From positions 7,152,501 through 7,216,500 of the forward strand of contig OZ024869.1 in NCBI GenBank assembly GCA_964017185.1: DNA of 64,000 nt, read 5' to 3'. The position numbers and the translations under genes are program-made. This stretch comes from Rugalucina vietnamica. Its lineage: Eukaryota; Mollusca; Bivalvia; Lucinida; Lucinidae. The notes beneath the pieces were generated by a model that was not told the origin of the DNA, did not search any database, and saw only the letters and a program-made list of their open reading frames with translations. Positions 1 through 13,600 of the stretch are shown here, in pieces (position 1 is the stretch's first letter; every line of letters starts with the position of its first letter).

Positions 1-9
1 TTGTTCTAC

Positions 10-246
10 ATAACGAAAACTAGCGCATGTAATAAACGGAGACTTTTGAGCTTTAAAATTGAAATTTTTCATCTGAAAAATTTTGATATTTTTCTTATTT
101 TTGCTCAAAATATAGTTTGTGGGTACTTGTTAGAACTGCCTCGCTTTGCTCAAAACATAGATCCTGCATACACATTAGAACTGCCTCAGCGAGGCGGTTC
201 TAATGAGAAGCCACAATCTATGTTTTGACGGACATGTTTTCGTGAT
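10..246. mobile_element. Family B palindromic MITE B1
   Basis: Family B is ~280 bp with CATTACGAAAAC...GTTTTCCTGATG ends. Its central ~100-bp palindrome reads aaaacatagattgtgggtac, gttagaaccgcctcg and its complement. Here the ends are more diverged and the right palindrome arm is shortened. Confidence 0.75.
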
Positions 247-424
247 GAATTCTTTCCCATTGGCGTGAATTTAGACCATAGTTCTTGGAACTGTTGCATT
301 CTCCTTTGGGAGAAAACATAATTGATAGGTGCATAATATAGGTGCTTTATATCACATTAAAATTCATGGATGTATGATTTATAAAAGATTAGAAACAAAT
401 TTGTAGAAATAATAAGCCACTCAA

Positions 425-661
425 TGAGCCGCGTCATGAGAAAACCAGAGATTTGCCTATGCGAAAACAAAGGCGCAGATCAGCTGTGCAGTAAGTGCAC
501 AGCTGATCAGCACCTTTTTTTTCGCTACAGGATAGTACAATTCCTCTACTTTCTAAATCCGAAATTTCAAGCTTCTAGCCTTTTCCTGTGACTGTACAGG
601 TCAGTTTGTGTCAGACCTGGTGGGACACGCCGAAGCCAGGTTTTCTCAAGTAGCTGCTCCA
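425..661. mobile_element. Family A palindromic MITE A1
   Basis: Family A copies are ~230 bp with TGAGCC/GGCTCA ends followed by (g)cgtcatgagaaaacc. They have a central hairpin aaaacaaaggcgc-agatcagc pairing with gctgatcagcgccttt, and an asymmetric arm with tagtacaattcctct, aatttcaagcttctagcc and gtgactgtacagg. This copy is complete. Confidence 0.85.
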
Positions 662-907
662 TGCATGAGGTCTGTATAGAGTTGCATCTAGCCTTTTATT
701 GTAATTGCTTAATTGAACAAGGCTTTTTCAGTCACTTTATTGAGCTATTTGTTATGATTGCAGTTACTAGAGAAAAAATACTATCCTGGATCACTAATTC
801 ATTTATTATTTAGTTGGCATTATAAACCAAAATGTTTTTCCATAAATTGTGAAATTTGATCTATCAAGTTGTAAGAACAACTATTAAATGGCACCATACA
901 TGCTAAA

Positions 908-1114
908 TGAGCCATGTCATGAGAAAACCAACAATGTGGTTTCCAAACAGGTCCGAGCTGTACAAGCACAGAAGATAGCTAGAAGCTGGAAATTTTGGAT
1001 TAAGAAAGAAGAAGCATTGTTACAGTACTATTCGTGTAACAAAAGCAAAGGCACTGATCAGCTTCCCAGCTGATCTGCGCCTTTGTTTTTGTGGGTTTCT
1101 CATGATGTGGCTCA
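908..1114. mobile_element. Family A MITE A2
   Basis: Opposite orientation to A1: gagaaaaccaacaatgtggt at the left, catgatgtggctca at the right. Confidence 0.85.
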
Positions 1115-1442
1115 AATATTGTTTTTTTTTTCCATTCCATTAATGTCTAGTTTCGATCAGGCATAATTTGGTATCAAAAATATGCAGTCTGTATATGGGA
1201 AAGTGACCATAAGCTTGCCTCTTGCAAAGCATGTGTATATAAAATTATTAATAGATACATGTATTCTGATACCCGTGTGGACAAGGTCACTATGTTACTC
1301 TTAAACTCTCAATGTTTTGTCCAATGCAGGTTCGAGCACCATGTGGGGCACGTTTTAGACAAGCAAAAGTTTGTAGGTGTGTCAGATGTTGTTTTCTGGG
1401 TACTTCCTTTATCTATCCACCTACTGATTGGAACATCTCATT

Positions 1443-1662
1443 TGAGCCGAAGCGCGAGAAAATCAGTCTTTGAGGTTTCCGACCAGGTCAGACACAAACC
1501 GGCCAGTACAGTCCCAGAAAAAGGCTAGAAGCTTGAAATTTTGGATGTAGGTAGAGCAGGAATTGTACTATTGTAGCAAAAACAAAGATGCTGATCAGCT
1601 GTGCAGATCTGCGCCTTTGATTTTGCATATGCAAAATTCCAGTTTTCTCATGGCATGGCTCA
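1443..1662. mobile_element. Family A MITE A3
   Basis: TGAGCCGAAGCGCGAGAAAA start, gtccc agaaaaaggctagaagc body, end ggcatggctca. Confidence 0.82.
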
Positions 1663-1802
1663 TTCATATAAGAGAAATAATCTTGAAAGGGATATAAACT
1701 GAAATCAGAATAAAAAAAAACAACAATAAAAAAACAGAAAAAACTTTTTCTTAGTTTTGTCATGTTTCAGCTAATTTGAATTATTTTGTTTTCTATCTAC
1801 AA

Positions 1803-2229
1803 GGTTCATACACAGTCTTGAAAAAGCCTTGAATTTCGGAGGCTGTCTAAAAAAGGCCTTAAATTGCATGAGAGGCCCTGAAAAACCCTTTTCATTTGAG
1901 AGGCCTTGAAACCAGTATGTTTGGGCCTTAAATCTAATTCTCTGCTGATCTGGTCTGTGTTCTCTCCAAAATTTTGATTTTTTCCCCATGGAAAATTGGA
2001 AATTGGTAGCCATTCTCCAATTCTCTTTTTTGATGAAATATTCTATTCTATTCTGTTTCCAGTAAGTAGCAATACCTACACCTTTTTTGCAACATCTACC
2101 ATAAAATGTCACTATTGTGCTTTTTTGCACAGAAGAAGCATATACTATGTGTCCTTAAATTTGCTTGAAAAAGCCCTAAAAAGGCCATAAAAAGGCCTTA
2201 AATTTATTTTTTGAAAGTCTGTATGAACC
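1803..2229. mobile_element. Small TIR element GGTTCATACA with AAGGCCTT words
   Basis: Inverted ends ggttcatacacagtcttgaa and its counterpart ending ctgtatgaacc. The interior repeats aaggcctt and gaggccttgaa motifs. Confidence 0.7.
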
Positions 2230-2586
2230 ATGATATTCTAATTGTGCATTTAGCTTTTCTGAGGGTTCAGAATGATTTATGTCATTTTTCCATTATATAT
2301 TTATAGTTTATTCTAATTATGCAATTTGGTCTCTTATTAATTCATTGCAACATGAAGTTGCATGCTTTTGTGTGTTTTTTCATTATAATCATGAATTATT
2401 CTATTTTGTAAGAGAAAATTAGCTGATTCATATCAATAGCTGCTATTAAAGTGTATGATTTTTGGTTCAAAATTTATTTCTATTGAATATTATGGATTCT
2501 TGTTAAATCACTATAGGTGAAGAGAAGGGCCCCATAAAATTGATTTAGGACCTCCAGTAATTTCTTAAAATGGTTCTGCTGTTATT
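2230..2586. other. No feature recognised
   Basis: AT-rich MLH1 intron sequence between two small elements. No ORF, repeat unit or exon signature seen. Confidence 0.6.
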
Positions 2587-2803
2587 TGAGCTGCATCATA
2601 AGAAAACCAACAATGTGGTTTCTGAACAACCGAACAGGTCCGACACAAACCGAGCTGTACAAGCACAGAAGATAGCTAGACTCTTGAAATTTTGGATTAA
2701 GGAAGAAGAGGAACTGTACTATCCATGTAGCGAAAACAAAGGTGCTGGTCTGTTTAGCGGTTACCGCATATGCAGATTGTTGGTTTTCCCATGCGGTGGC
2801 TCA
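2587..2803. mobile_element. Family A MITE A4
   Basis: Ends tgagctgcatcataagaaaa and ttcccatgcggtggctca. The second half of the central hairpin is eroded. Confidence 0.82.
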
Positions 2804-2873
2804 TTTATCATCTTGTTTTCATTTTATTATTTCTGTCTCTCTGTTGTGCTTGTCACCTCTGCATTTGATACAT

Positions 2874-3153
2874 CATTACGAAAACTCACCCGTGCAATAA
2901 TACACATATTTTTATAGCTATAAAAATGATTTTTTTTTAGCAGAAAATTATTGATATTATTCTTATTTTTGCTCAAAACATAGATTGTGGGTGCACGTTA
3001 GAACCGCCTTGCTGAGGCGGTTCTAACGAGTACCCACAATCTATGTTTTGGAGCAAAAATAAGAAAAATAGGTATAACCCTGCATACCCCAGTTTTTCTA
3101 CATAAAATTGGGGTATAAGGGGGTATACAGTAGACAGACATGTTTTCCTGATG
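2874..3153. mobile_element. Family B MITE B2
   Basis: Complete: cattacgaaaactcacccgt ... gacatgttttcctgatg, palindrome gttagaaccgccttgctgag. Confidence 0.86.
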
Positions 3154-3154
3154 T

Positions 3155-3285
3155 GCTTGCCAGATGGCTACCTTGTTGGGGAACAGTTAGTCATAATGAC
3201 CTTCATGCATGGACAAAAAAGATTTTGTGGTGTGTTATGCTGTCCTTTCTTTCCCTGCTGGCATCTGGGTTGGGATTTTAAAGTC
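3155..3285 (+). repeat. SINE body fragment
   Basis: Shares ggctaccttgttgggga, a gtgtgttatgctgtcc-like stretch and tttccctgctgg...tgggat with the body of the SINE at 8401-8730, but lacks the tRNA head. Confidence 0.55.
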
Positions 3286-3598
3286 ATTCATGTTGTTAAG
3301 GAGAAGGCTACAATCTTTGAGTAGCTATTACGAAAACACGCCATTGAAACAGGCACAGATGCTCAACAGTGCTCTCTCTAACTGATCCTCAATTAGATAA
3401 AAGCCATTTTATGTAGTCAACAATGATTTTGCGAAAATATTCAATTTATCATGATCATTTTGCCTTTTGTCTTAGTTACAAACCATTTTTTGCCATTCAC
3501 AATATCTTTTGTTTCCATATTTACTGTGTAAATTGTTTTTAATATCAGTGTCAACAAAATTAATGCAAATAATGAATTTTTCATGATCCTGTAATATT

Positions 3599-3779
3599 TG
3601 AGTCATGTCATGAGAAAACCGACATTTTGCATTTGCGAAAACAAAGGCTTTGCTTTTGCTACACCGGACCCGGTAGTACAATTCTTCTGCTTTCTAAATC
3701 CAAAATTTCCAGCCTTTAGCCGTTTTCAGTGCGTGTACAGCTCGTTTGTGTCTGACCTGGTCGGTAATGACGCTGCTCA
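3599..3779. mobile_element. Family A MITE A5
   Basis: Left half complete. The central palindrome is mostly lost, leaving gaaaacaaaggctttgcttt. Confidence 0.75.
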
Positions 3780-3781
3780 TT

Positions 3782-3853
3782 TGAGCCATGTCATGAGAAA
3801 ACCTGTTTGTTTTTTTCCCATCCTTGTTAGACCAGACACTAATAGGGTTGTAT
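3782..3853. mobile_element. Family A MITE fragment next to A5
   Basis: tgagccatgtcatgagaaaa start, then gttagaccagacac-like A sequence. Truncated. Confidence 0.5.
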
Positions 3854-4013
3854 AACTACAAAATGGCTTGTGGCTGAAGAGTTTGTATTAGGAAAATAAA
3901 TCTATGAACGAAAATCACTGTTACCACTGTGTGGACCATTATTTTTTATGTTCAAAAAGCAGGTTTTCAAATGACTTGGTTCATTATACCCCCCACTTCC
4001 CCATAGACTACAA

Positions 4014-4387
4014 AATGACAAAACAAGCATTATTATTTGTGATATCGTTACGATCAAGAGTGTACATGTTTTGATGTGGGAGGTCACTCCGGTGTTCTAT
4101 TTTCATAATTGTTGGATTGATTTCATGATGTCACGCATGAATGTCAAAAGCCTGTGAATGAAATAAGTAATGTTTTCATGGGTGATTGTCTTGCAAACAC
4201 GAAGACGGATGCCCTGTGTATGATAGATATTGAACAGAATGGAGCCCTGTTATCACGGTCAACATGCTTGACATCATGAAATCAATCCAACAAATATGAA
4301 AATAGAGCACCTGAGTAACTACCACACCAAAACGTGTGCACTCTTGATTGTAATGACATCGCAAATAATAATCCTTGTTTTGACATT
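4014..4387. mobile_element. Foldback repeat with ~120-bp arms
   Basis: The left arm from 4014 (aaaacaagcattattatttg ... attgatttcatgatgtca) pairs with the right arm ending at 4387. The loop is about 115 bp. Confidence 0.75.
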
Positions 4388-4515
4388 CAGAGTGATCAGA
4401 ATGGCCAAGAACCCTTTAAACTGCCATGTATAAATAGTTTTAATGGGGTTCTGGTGTGTTTAATTGGTTATTTGGGGTCATTTTTGCTCAGAAAGGATAC
4501 CTGTTTTCTTTGCAG

Positions 4516-4624
4516 GTCTTCGTGAGATGTTTCAGAACCATACATTTGTTGGTTGTGTAACAGAGGAACATGCCTTGATGCAGCACCAAACTAAACTCTA
4601 TCTCGTTAACACTTCAAAACTCAG
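4516..4624 (+). CDS. MLH1: MLH1 exon a
   Basis: Acceptor ttctttgcag precedes it and donor gtaaaa follows. It encodes [14 protein letters not shown] and [14 protein letters not shown], which match the start of the MLH1 C-terminal domain. It begins in phase 1 (the first base of the codon lies in an upstream exon) and ends with AG of a split serine codon. Confidence 0.93.
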
Positions 4625-7600
4625 GTAAAATGGCATCTGAATCCACAGAAATCCACAGGCATGGGGAGATGGGAAAAACTGTTTTCAAACAAAAAGAACA
4701 AACTTAGGAGTAATGAAAAAAAGCTATCTTTTTCTCCCCAAATAAGGCAAAAAGAGCAATTATGTATGTTACAGTAAATCCATACAGGAAACTGAAAAAT
4801 GTATAGGTAGGAAGATACCTACCTACACACAAAATATTTAATGAAGTTATAAAGGGAAATTCTTTAACAAGAAATTAGCCTGGGCTATAAAAATCCAGTG
4901 TATAATGAGTGCATGAATTCAGGAATTTCTGATCACAATCAAGAGCAATAATTCATACTGATTTTTTTTTAATTGCACTCATAGAAGATAACCAGGTTGA
5001 TGCTTTCTGGTTAACAAACGGTCTTTTCTAAGCAAAATGGTGACTTTTTTGTACATCCTTGTAGCGGCTCAAGTAACTCTTAGAAATTGACCATTTTTTT
5101 TTTGAAGGAACCATTAGAGAACAAGCGTGCACAAATTAACTTGTTAGCATCAAAAACTAAAAAGTGTACTTCCATATTTTGTGAAGCAGTATCATTAGAA
5201 ATTTTCTTCCCACTAATCAGTGTTTTCAGTCAGCCATCTTCTGGACCTGACACCAGTCATTACGAAAACTTGCCATGCGTGCAATATACAGAGATTTTTC
5301 AGCTGTAAAAATTGTAAATTTTGAGAAAAAGTTAGGAATATTTAAATTTTTTTCTCAAAACATTGATTGTGGGTACATGTCAGAACAGCCTCCCTGAGGT
5401 GGCTCTAGCGAGTACCTACAATCTATGTTATGGATCAAAAATAAGAAAAAAAAGTTTACTCTGCACATCCCAGTATTAATATAAAAAGTAGCATTTTCAG
5501 GGGTATTCATTACAGGGACACGTTAATGTGATGTTTGTAGTCTGTGAAAAAATAATTTGTCACAAAGCTCCTGAAGACTTATTCAAAGAGAACAAACATT
5601 AAGTGATTTATATTTGGACAATTCCGTCATTTCCTAAAACCAATATCAAATCTCTTTGACATCTGAATCAGTGCTGCCAATTTTGTCTTGTACTAGCACC
5701 AGATAGGCGGCAACTGCAGACAAACCATTTAATGTACAAGAATTGGCCATTATTGCAAAACCAGAGGACCAATGGTCCTGATATCGCTCACCTGAGATTT
5801 TGTCTTTGATGAATGACCTTTGGCTAAGGCCATGTTGGCCAACGTAAAATGCAAACTTGACCTCATATACTCACATAATTATTAACACTATAAACTGTGT
5901 GTATCTACTAACTTTTAGATCTTTCTGGCGATATTTGACCTTTCTGTTTAAATTAACAGTTTAATAGGTTAAGGTCAACCCAAGGTCATGATTTATATAA
6001 ACTACGAAGGGCCAGAGCCCCCAATGCTACAGTGCTCTTAAATTAAATTACCCACTTTCCTCGTTTCATCGCGAAAAAACTGACTGACTTAAATTCAATT
6101 TTCGCAAGGAAACTGCGCGAAATCCAAAATAGACGTGAAATTTCATCGCGAATTTTCATCGAGAAATTTCGCTGCATTGTATGGCGAAATCTGTGTACCT
6201 GTCAGTGGAGTTGAACTTTCATGACCGGTGTTTCGCGGTGATTTGCGGCGAAAAAAAAAAACGAGTGCAGAGTATTTATTTTATTAATTTTTAATTTCAT
6301 TCGTATGTATTTTCATTCGTTTTCTTTTTCTTTTTTTTTTTTTTTTCTTTTTTTCTTGTTTTTTTTTTTTTTTTTTTTTATAATTGTATTAGTTAGTGGT
6401 TAAACACGCATCTATAATAATTTCATCAATGGTCGATTTTGTGTATTTGTCATGTTGATTTTGATAACAAGAAAGCCGCTTCGCCCCAAGGAATATTAGA
6501 TGACTTTGTTCGTCTTAATTGGTTAATTAGCTTGGATCTTTCAGAGATTATGTAAAATTAGTTTGATAAAGGCGATTAAGTTCTCTGGTATAATTACAGT
6601 GATTGACTAATTATTACAAAGCGATTGATGTGTCTGTTCAATTGTCTACCACTTACAGGAAAATGTTTTTTTCCTAAATCTTACCAACTTGCCTCCACCG
6701 TATCTCTGTTGTTCCATTTTCAAACATGACTTGTATAGTACTAGATCAGCTAGCTAACCAGCACTTCGTACACCGCACCATTTCCGCGTGGAAATGTATC
6801 GTGGAATGTCGACGGGAGTATTCTGTCTTGTATACCATCACGAAAACATGTCCGTGTAATGTATACCCCTTTGAACCCCACTTTTATATATAGCAAAACT
6901 GGGGTATGCAGGGATATACCTATTTTTCTTATGTCTGCTCCAAAAAACATAGGTTGTGGATACTCGTTAGAACCGCCTCGGCATAGAACCGCCTCGCCGC
7001 GGTGGTTCCGTCGATGCGGTTGAGCGGGTTCTAGACGAGGCGGTTCTAACGTTTACCAACAATCTATGTTTTGAGCAGAAATAAAAAAAAATCGTAAAAG
7101 TTTTTCCAATGATTGTTTCCAATTTTTACAGCTGAAAAAATCTGTAAATTACATGGGCAAGTTTCCGTTATGCACCGTTTTTATAAACAAGCTTTATTAA
7201 AGGGGATTTCTGATATCTGAGAGGCATACAGTAGACCGCCAAATTTGTTGTAGTTGATATATGGGTTACACTAAATTTGGTCATTTCTCAGTTATTTATC
7301 AAGCAAAGGACTTCAATCTTTAATCTGCGAACTGTGATTTAAGAGAAAGCATATGCAATATTCCATGCAAAATAGCAGCACACCATGAATAGAATGTATA
7401 CGTGTACCTGTATATCGGTAGTAAGTAGAATATGTTATTGGTCATGCACTGTAGTTCGCGTGGCAACAAGTTTAAACAAAGTAGCATGTGAAGTTAGTCT
7501 AAATAAAATAGCCGACGTTGCAATACATACATGTAGCAGTAAGATGTTCTGAAATCCTGTCTATGCTATGATGACGTTGAAATGTGTGGAAAAGTTTGCA

Positions 7601-10600
7601 ATTTATTTTTAATAACAACTCTGTTTTATGTTGTAGCTTCTTACCATGGGCATCTCTCCTATCTATAGCCGCAGGTAGGTATGAGAACCATCAACCACCT
7701 GGAACTACTGCTCACCAACAGGAACGAAGCAAGACACAAAGAGGAGATGGTGACCTTCTGAAGACACGATCTGCATCTGCACATACCCCCTTTCCCACCA
7801 TAATAACCACCCGTGACGGACACTAAAGTTATTGAACATGCACTCTGTCCTATATAAACTTAATGTTGTGAACCACTGCAGCTGCTGAGTCCTAGTCCTT
7901 AGTCCTGTAAAACTAGTTTACGCAGGCCAGTAATACATTACTGATTGTTCCAAGGCGATACTAATTGTTAAATACGTGTTGGTGTCGAATTTTCGGGGTG
8001 TTTGCACCTTTTGTACGTTTACATATTTTAAGTAAAGTTTGGGTATCGTGCTCACTCAGCTAAGTACAATATGTTTTCTCTTTATAAGTAACAGTTCGTT
8101 AATTTAGGTTTTCCCACCTCTGGTTTTAGAGTGGGAATTACTTTCTGATTGTGCCATTTCCTGATTATTGCCGCCTACCATAACCATTATTTCGCAGATC
8201 TTAATATGTGAAATACTTGTACGTTGTTTGATTGGGATGAACCATTTCGAAATGTTCTTTTTGGGAGACATGCCGTCGTACTAAAATTGTCAGAAACCCT
8301 GCTTTACGAAGACGATGACAAAATGTTTGAACGTATAAATGACGCCACCAGCCTTGTGCTCCTGGATGAAATTTTAACATCATTTTTAAACCATATGTTA
8401 GCCCGCAGGCCGAGCGGTTAAGAGCACTGTTTCTTAATCTCTCGATCGTCTCACCGCTGTTTCTGGTGTGAGTTCGAGCCCCAATAGTGATTGCTCTTCA
8501 TGCTACAGTATCTGTTTATTCTGACTGCCTCTCTGTTGCGCTCGTTGTCTTTGGTTTTGATTGGGACTAGCCGAATGGCTAACTTGTTGGGAAAGAGCTA
8601 GTAATCATGCTCTACCTGTGTCTTGTTGGGGAAATAAGGTTTGTGATGCGTTATATTTGTTCCTTTCCAGCCTGGTGTTTATGCTGGGATTCGATTCCTG
8701 ATCCCTCTATTCTTACTTCCCAGATGCAAACATAGAGTGCAGATTTCTCCTAAATCTTACGATGTCATAATGATGGACGTTCTATGTGTTTTTAAGTGTT
8801 CGTCCGTTATAAAAGACAGCTATATTATTTAGGTGTTACAAAATACAGTTATCCAGGGACCAATTTCAGGGCCGCCCATGTACCATAGCGATGCTCATGA
8901 TGCTGTTTGGATCCTAAGCATGTAATGTTCTTAAGGTAAGATTAAACTCGTGAAATAATAAAAGGAAATCACTGCAATTATCTACGAGACGTGTGATTGA
9001 TTTCCAAATTGCAAATTGGTATGAAGATGAACTGGAAAAAAACCGCTTTAACTAAAAATATGAAAACATACATAATGTGCTTACCACTGCTTACAGCAAA
9101 AATACAACAATACATTAAACAATAAGAACCATCACAGAAGTATCGCATTGGAACGATCAGTAATATAAAATTACGTTACGTTACACCGTCTAACGGTGAT
9201 TGATGGGATGGCTGACGCCACCGGTCCCGATAGCGTAATGGTTAGATTGTCCGCTTCGGGAACGGGAGGTCGTGGGTTCGACTCCGGGCTGTCATGGTAA
9301 TGATGGTACCAGTGGCTACCTCGCTTGGCGCTCAGCATTCCCAAGGCAAGTACGAACTAGCAATTACTCGGGGTTAGAACGAGGTGCGCCGATAAGTCAA
9401 CGGCGGAACACTATATACAGTGACGTGCCAAATTAATGTCCACAACGTCGCAAACTCCATAGACTTCAGTGTATTTTCACGTTTACAATAAAAATTATCC
9501 TGTCTCTCCTGGTCAACTTATTTTCATAATTTTGGTGTCATTTGAAAGGTAAATGAATAAAAGCAATAAATTTTGATAAAATTTTCTGACTTTGCATTTT
9601 TCATACACAACAATTTAAAACTGTAGGAAGTTTTGAAAAATCCATTTTCCCATTGACGTCAATGGTGACGTTGCCAAAAAGCTGTAAAAATAATTGCACA
9701 TTTTCTTTAAATAATTGCAGCCTTAAAACGCATGTATGGAATTAAAAGAAAAAAATCTTGTTTATTGCCTTATTTATTTACCTTTCAAATGACAACAAAA
9801 TCGTGAAAATCGGTTGACCAGGGGAGGCAGGATAATTTTTCTTGCAAGCATGAAAATACATTGAAGTCTATGGAGATTCTGACGTTGTGGACATTAATTT
9901 GGCACGCAACTGTACATACGAACATGGCGCAAAGTAACGTCACGCTTGTTCACCCAGTGAAATGTTGCACAATGTAACACGTTTTTAATCATTTGCTATA
10001 TAGGCGAGGCGTGTAAGAATAAAACAGCATTCACACATTAGCGTATAAGCCAAACGCGCACCGGGCGTGTTGATAAAAATGTAAAATTCAATATACATGT
10101 ATGCCAGGAGCACGTCGGAGACACGTTAAAAGTGCCTTATACGCGTTTTTACGCTTGATGTATATAATTGGAGCACGTTGATATACATCGCTGTAAGTCG
10201 CTGCGCACTCCGGGCGCGTTTCGGCTCAAAAAATTTAAACATGCTTAAAATTTTCAAGAAACTTGGCGTGTTCCGGCCGTGTGTCTTAAAAGTTTCGAAT
10301 AAGTTTCACGCGCTTTGTAGGCACGTTGAGTACGCTTCGAATGCGTTCGGCGCACGTTTCAGGCACGCCAGTGTATGCTACATGCGCGTTCCGATTTTAT
10401 GAGATATTGCTTCAGTAGCGGGGCCAAAATGTGTGTGAGACGCGTGTTAAACGTTTGCTGTGTGCCTGTAGCGCGTGCATATCGTGTTTTGGACGTAACA
10501 CACCTTGTAATTTGTTATACGTCCGGCACACGCCTCAGTCACGCGCTACTGTGTGACTGCTAAAGCGAGTTAAAGGAACAAATTAATTTTTATTCTTCCA

Positions 10601-13600
10601 AAATCTTCAGCGTGTTGAGATTTTTCATACGCCCGGCGCGCGTTTGGTTTATACGCTACAGTGTGAATGCTGTTCAAAAAAGATAGAAAGAAAAAGACAG
10701 TTATTATTGGTTTTAGTGTTCTGTTGGTTCACCTTTGGTCAGTTGCTTGATAAAGAAAGGTTTTAAAGCATATTAAAGACATTTTGTCTTCGAGTATATA
10801 CATGTCTGCGATATACGTTGACTGATCAAGAAGGTATCTTGAATCATTATTAAAATTCATGCAAGATTGTGAAGACCGAATGTCACCTTGACGTCGCATT
10901 TACTTGTGCATGCATTTGGGTCAGAAAGCTGGGGCGGGAGGATTCTAACCTTGTCATCTCTAAAACTGCATGCATTTATGACACAGTTGGCGTCCCAGTT
11001 TCGATCGTCGTAGTTGAAGTCTATTGGATGTAGAATCACTGCCACCACAACCAGCCTGCCTTTTCGTTAGTAGCGGAAATGTCAGTGTGACATATATGTT
11101 CTTACATGTACATTAACGTGACTCAATAGCTTGTAATACAAGTAAAATGCGGACTTATAAAAGGTAAACACATCGAAAGGGATCGAAACGGGAAGTTCCG
11201 GCTGTTTTCCCGAAACAATATATGGAAGTAAAAGGTCATGCATATCTTTTGAAAAAATAAAGGTTATTTTGTTGTGGCTTTTCTTCTCAGTCATGGCTTT
11301 CAGTCATGTCGGGACATAGCAACCGCTTCCTGCTGGACACTTCACACGGGGGCTAGATGCCTCATAGTCCTGAAAGAAAAAAAAAAAATTTTTTTTTCCA
11401 ATAATTTATGACAATTTTGACAAAGACAATTATCAGAAAAGTGATCAAAAAGGGACACGTGGTAGTGGTTATGTTCGGCCATCCATGCATATGTTTCTTG
11501 CTTGAAAAGTGCTGCGGTCATTGTGTTAGTTCATTACATGGCCCACCGGGGTGCCAAATTCAGATTTGAACATACTTCTTTTTTATTGGATGCTAAGCAA
11601 CGGACAACGCTGTGAAACTTCAAGCTTTGTTTGACGACGGTGACTCTACCATGCATGTATCTTTTACTATTTTTTCTTTTGATTCAGTTTAGAAAAACTC
11701 CGATACCTTTAGGATATCATGTAATTTTCATCCCCCAAATGCATGCTCGTGTACAGTACACGAATGATAATATTTCTACGGACGCACCTGCTAACGCATG
11801 CTTTCCTCATGCACAAAACGTGAACAGAATTCAGTGATGATCAAAGTAAGCCTCGCCGGCATAATTTTTGACCTCTGACCATGAGCGATGTAGATCGTTC
11901 TGCACACTACATGTACGTGTTTACTTCTTAGAAGTCTCATCATATACATGAAGTCCGACATTTTGGAATTACTTTTGACCCTTGACTACATACAATCGGT
12001 ACGTGACGTTCAAACCAATTATGAGCAATCAGAAGTTGCGTTGCCAAATAAACAAATCTTTTTATCCAGTCACGTAGCTAAATCGCGTCAAAGAATCGTC
12101 TGACAAAAATATCATCTAGAACGATAGTGACGACAGAAAGGTTCAATTGCATTATTTTTTTTTTTAGCTCACCTGAGCCGTCAGGCTCACAAGGTGAGCT
12201 TATAGTATACCCATGCTCCGTCGTCCGTCCGTCCGTCCGTCCGTCGTCCGTCCGTCCGTCGTCCACAATTTTCAAAGATCTTCTTCTCTGAAACCGCTTG
12301 GCCAATCAAAGCCAAATTTTACATGAAGCATCTATGGGAAGGGGGAACCAATGTTTATATAAATAATCCAGGTCACATGACCAAGATGGCCGCCATGCCC
12401 ATATATGGTAAAAACCCTTCAAAAATCTTCTTCTCCGGAACCACTGGACCGATTTCAACCAAACTTGGCATGAAGCATCGATGACTCAAGCACTACAATG
12501 TATATATAAATCATGACCTTGCGGTGACCTTGACCTATTTTACGGCAAGGTCAACATAGGTCGCCTTTGCATTTGAATGGGAAAAATTGTTAAATTGTCA
12601 TTTAAAGGAAAAATCTTGCAGAAAATGAGCAGTAGGACTGAATATTAATGATTCTGAAAAAAATTGGTCACCAGGGGCTCATCCGCCCTCACCCCGGGGC
12701 AATATACATGTATATTATCATAATATTCAAACATCTTCTTCTCTGAAACCGCTTGGCCAATCAAAGCCAAATTTTACATGAAGCATCTATGGGAAGGGGG
12801 AACCAATGTGTATATAAATAATCCAGGTCACATGACCAAGATGGCCGCCATGCCCATATATGGTAAAAACCCTTCAAAAATCTTCTTCTCCAGAACCGGT
12901 GGACCGATTTCAACAAAACTTGGCATGAAGCATTGATGGCTCAAGCACTACAATGTGTATATAAATCATGACCCTGTGATGACCTTGACCTATTTTACGG
13001 CAAGGTCAACATAGGTCACAAATGCATTGGAATGGGGAAAACTTTTAAAATGTAATTTAAAGTGAAAGTCTTGCAGGAAATGGGAAGTAGGACTGAATAT
13101 TAATGATTCTGAAAAAAATTGGACCCCAGGGGCTCATGTGCACCCACCCCGCGGCAATATACATGTATATTTCCATAATATTCAAACGTCTTCTCCTCTG
13201 AAACCGCTTGGCCAATCAAAGCCAAATTTTTTGTGAAGCATCTATAGAATGGGTGAATCAATGTGTATATAAATAATCTAGGTCACATGACAAAGATGGC
13301 CGCCATGCCCATATATGGTAAAAACCCATCAAAAACCTTCTTCTCTGAAACCAATAGACTGATTTCAAGGAAACTTGGCATGAAGCATCGATGGCTAAAG
13401 TACTTTAATGTATATATAAATCAGGACCCTGTGATGACCTTGACCAAGTTTATGGCAAGGTCAACATGGGTTGCCTCTGCATTTGAATTGGGAAAACTGT
13501 TAAAATGTCATTTGAAGGGAAAAGCCAGCAGGAAATTGGCAAATGGACAGAATATTGAAGATTCAGAAAAAAGAAAATGGCCCAAGGGCTTCATCTGCCC

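Noticed and set aside
1329..1528. Possible MLH1 upstream exon after tccaatgcag
   Set aside because: The downstream reading frames do not resemble MLH1 residues preceding LREMF, and the frame enters MITE A3.
8401..8488. Functional tRNA-Leu/Ser gene
   Set aside because: The long variable region fits poorly, no acceptor stem pairing is seen, and the body is repeated elsewhere without the head.
9223..9291. Functional tRNA-Pro gene
   Set aside because: A and B boxes are good, but the acceptor stem does not pair and SINE tail sequence follows.
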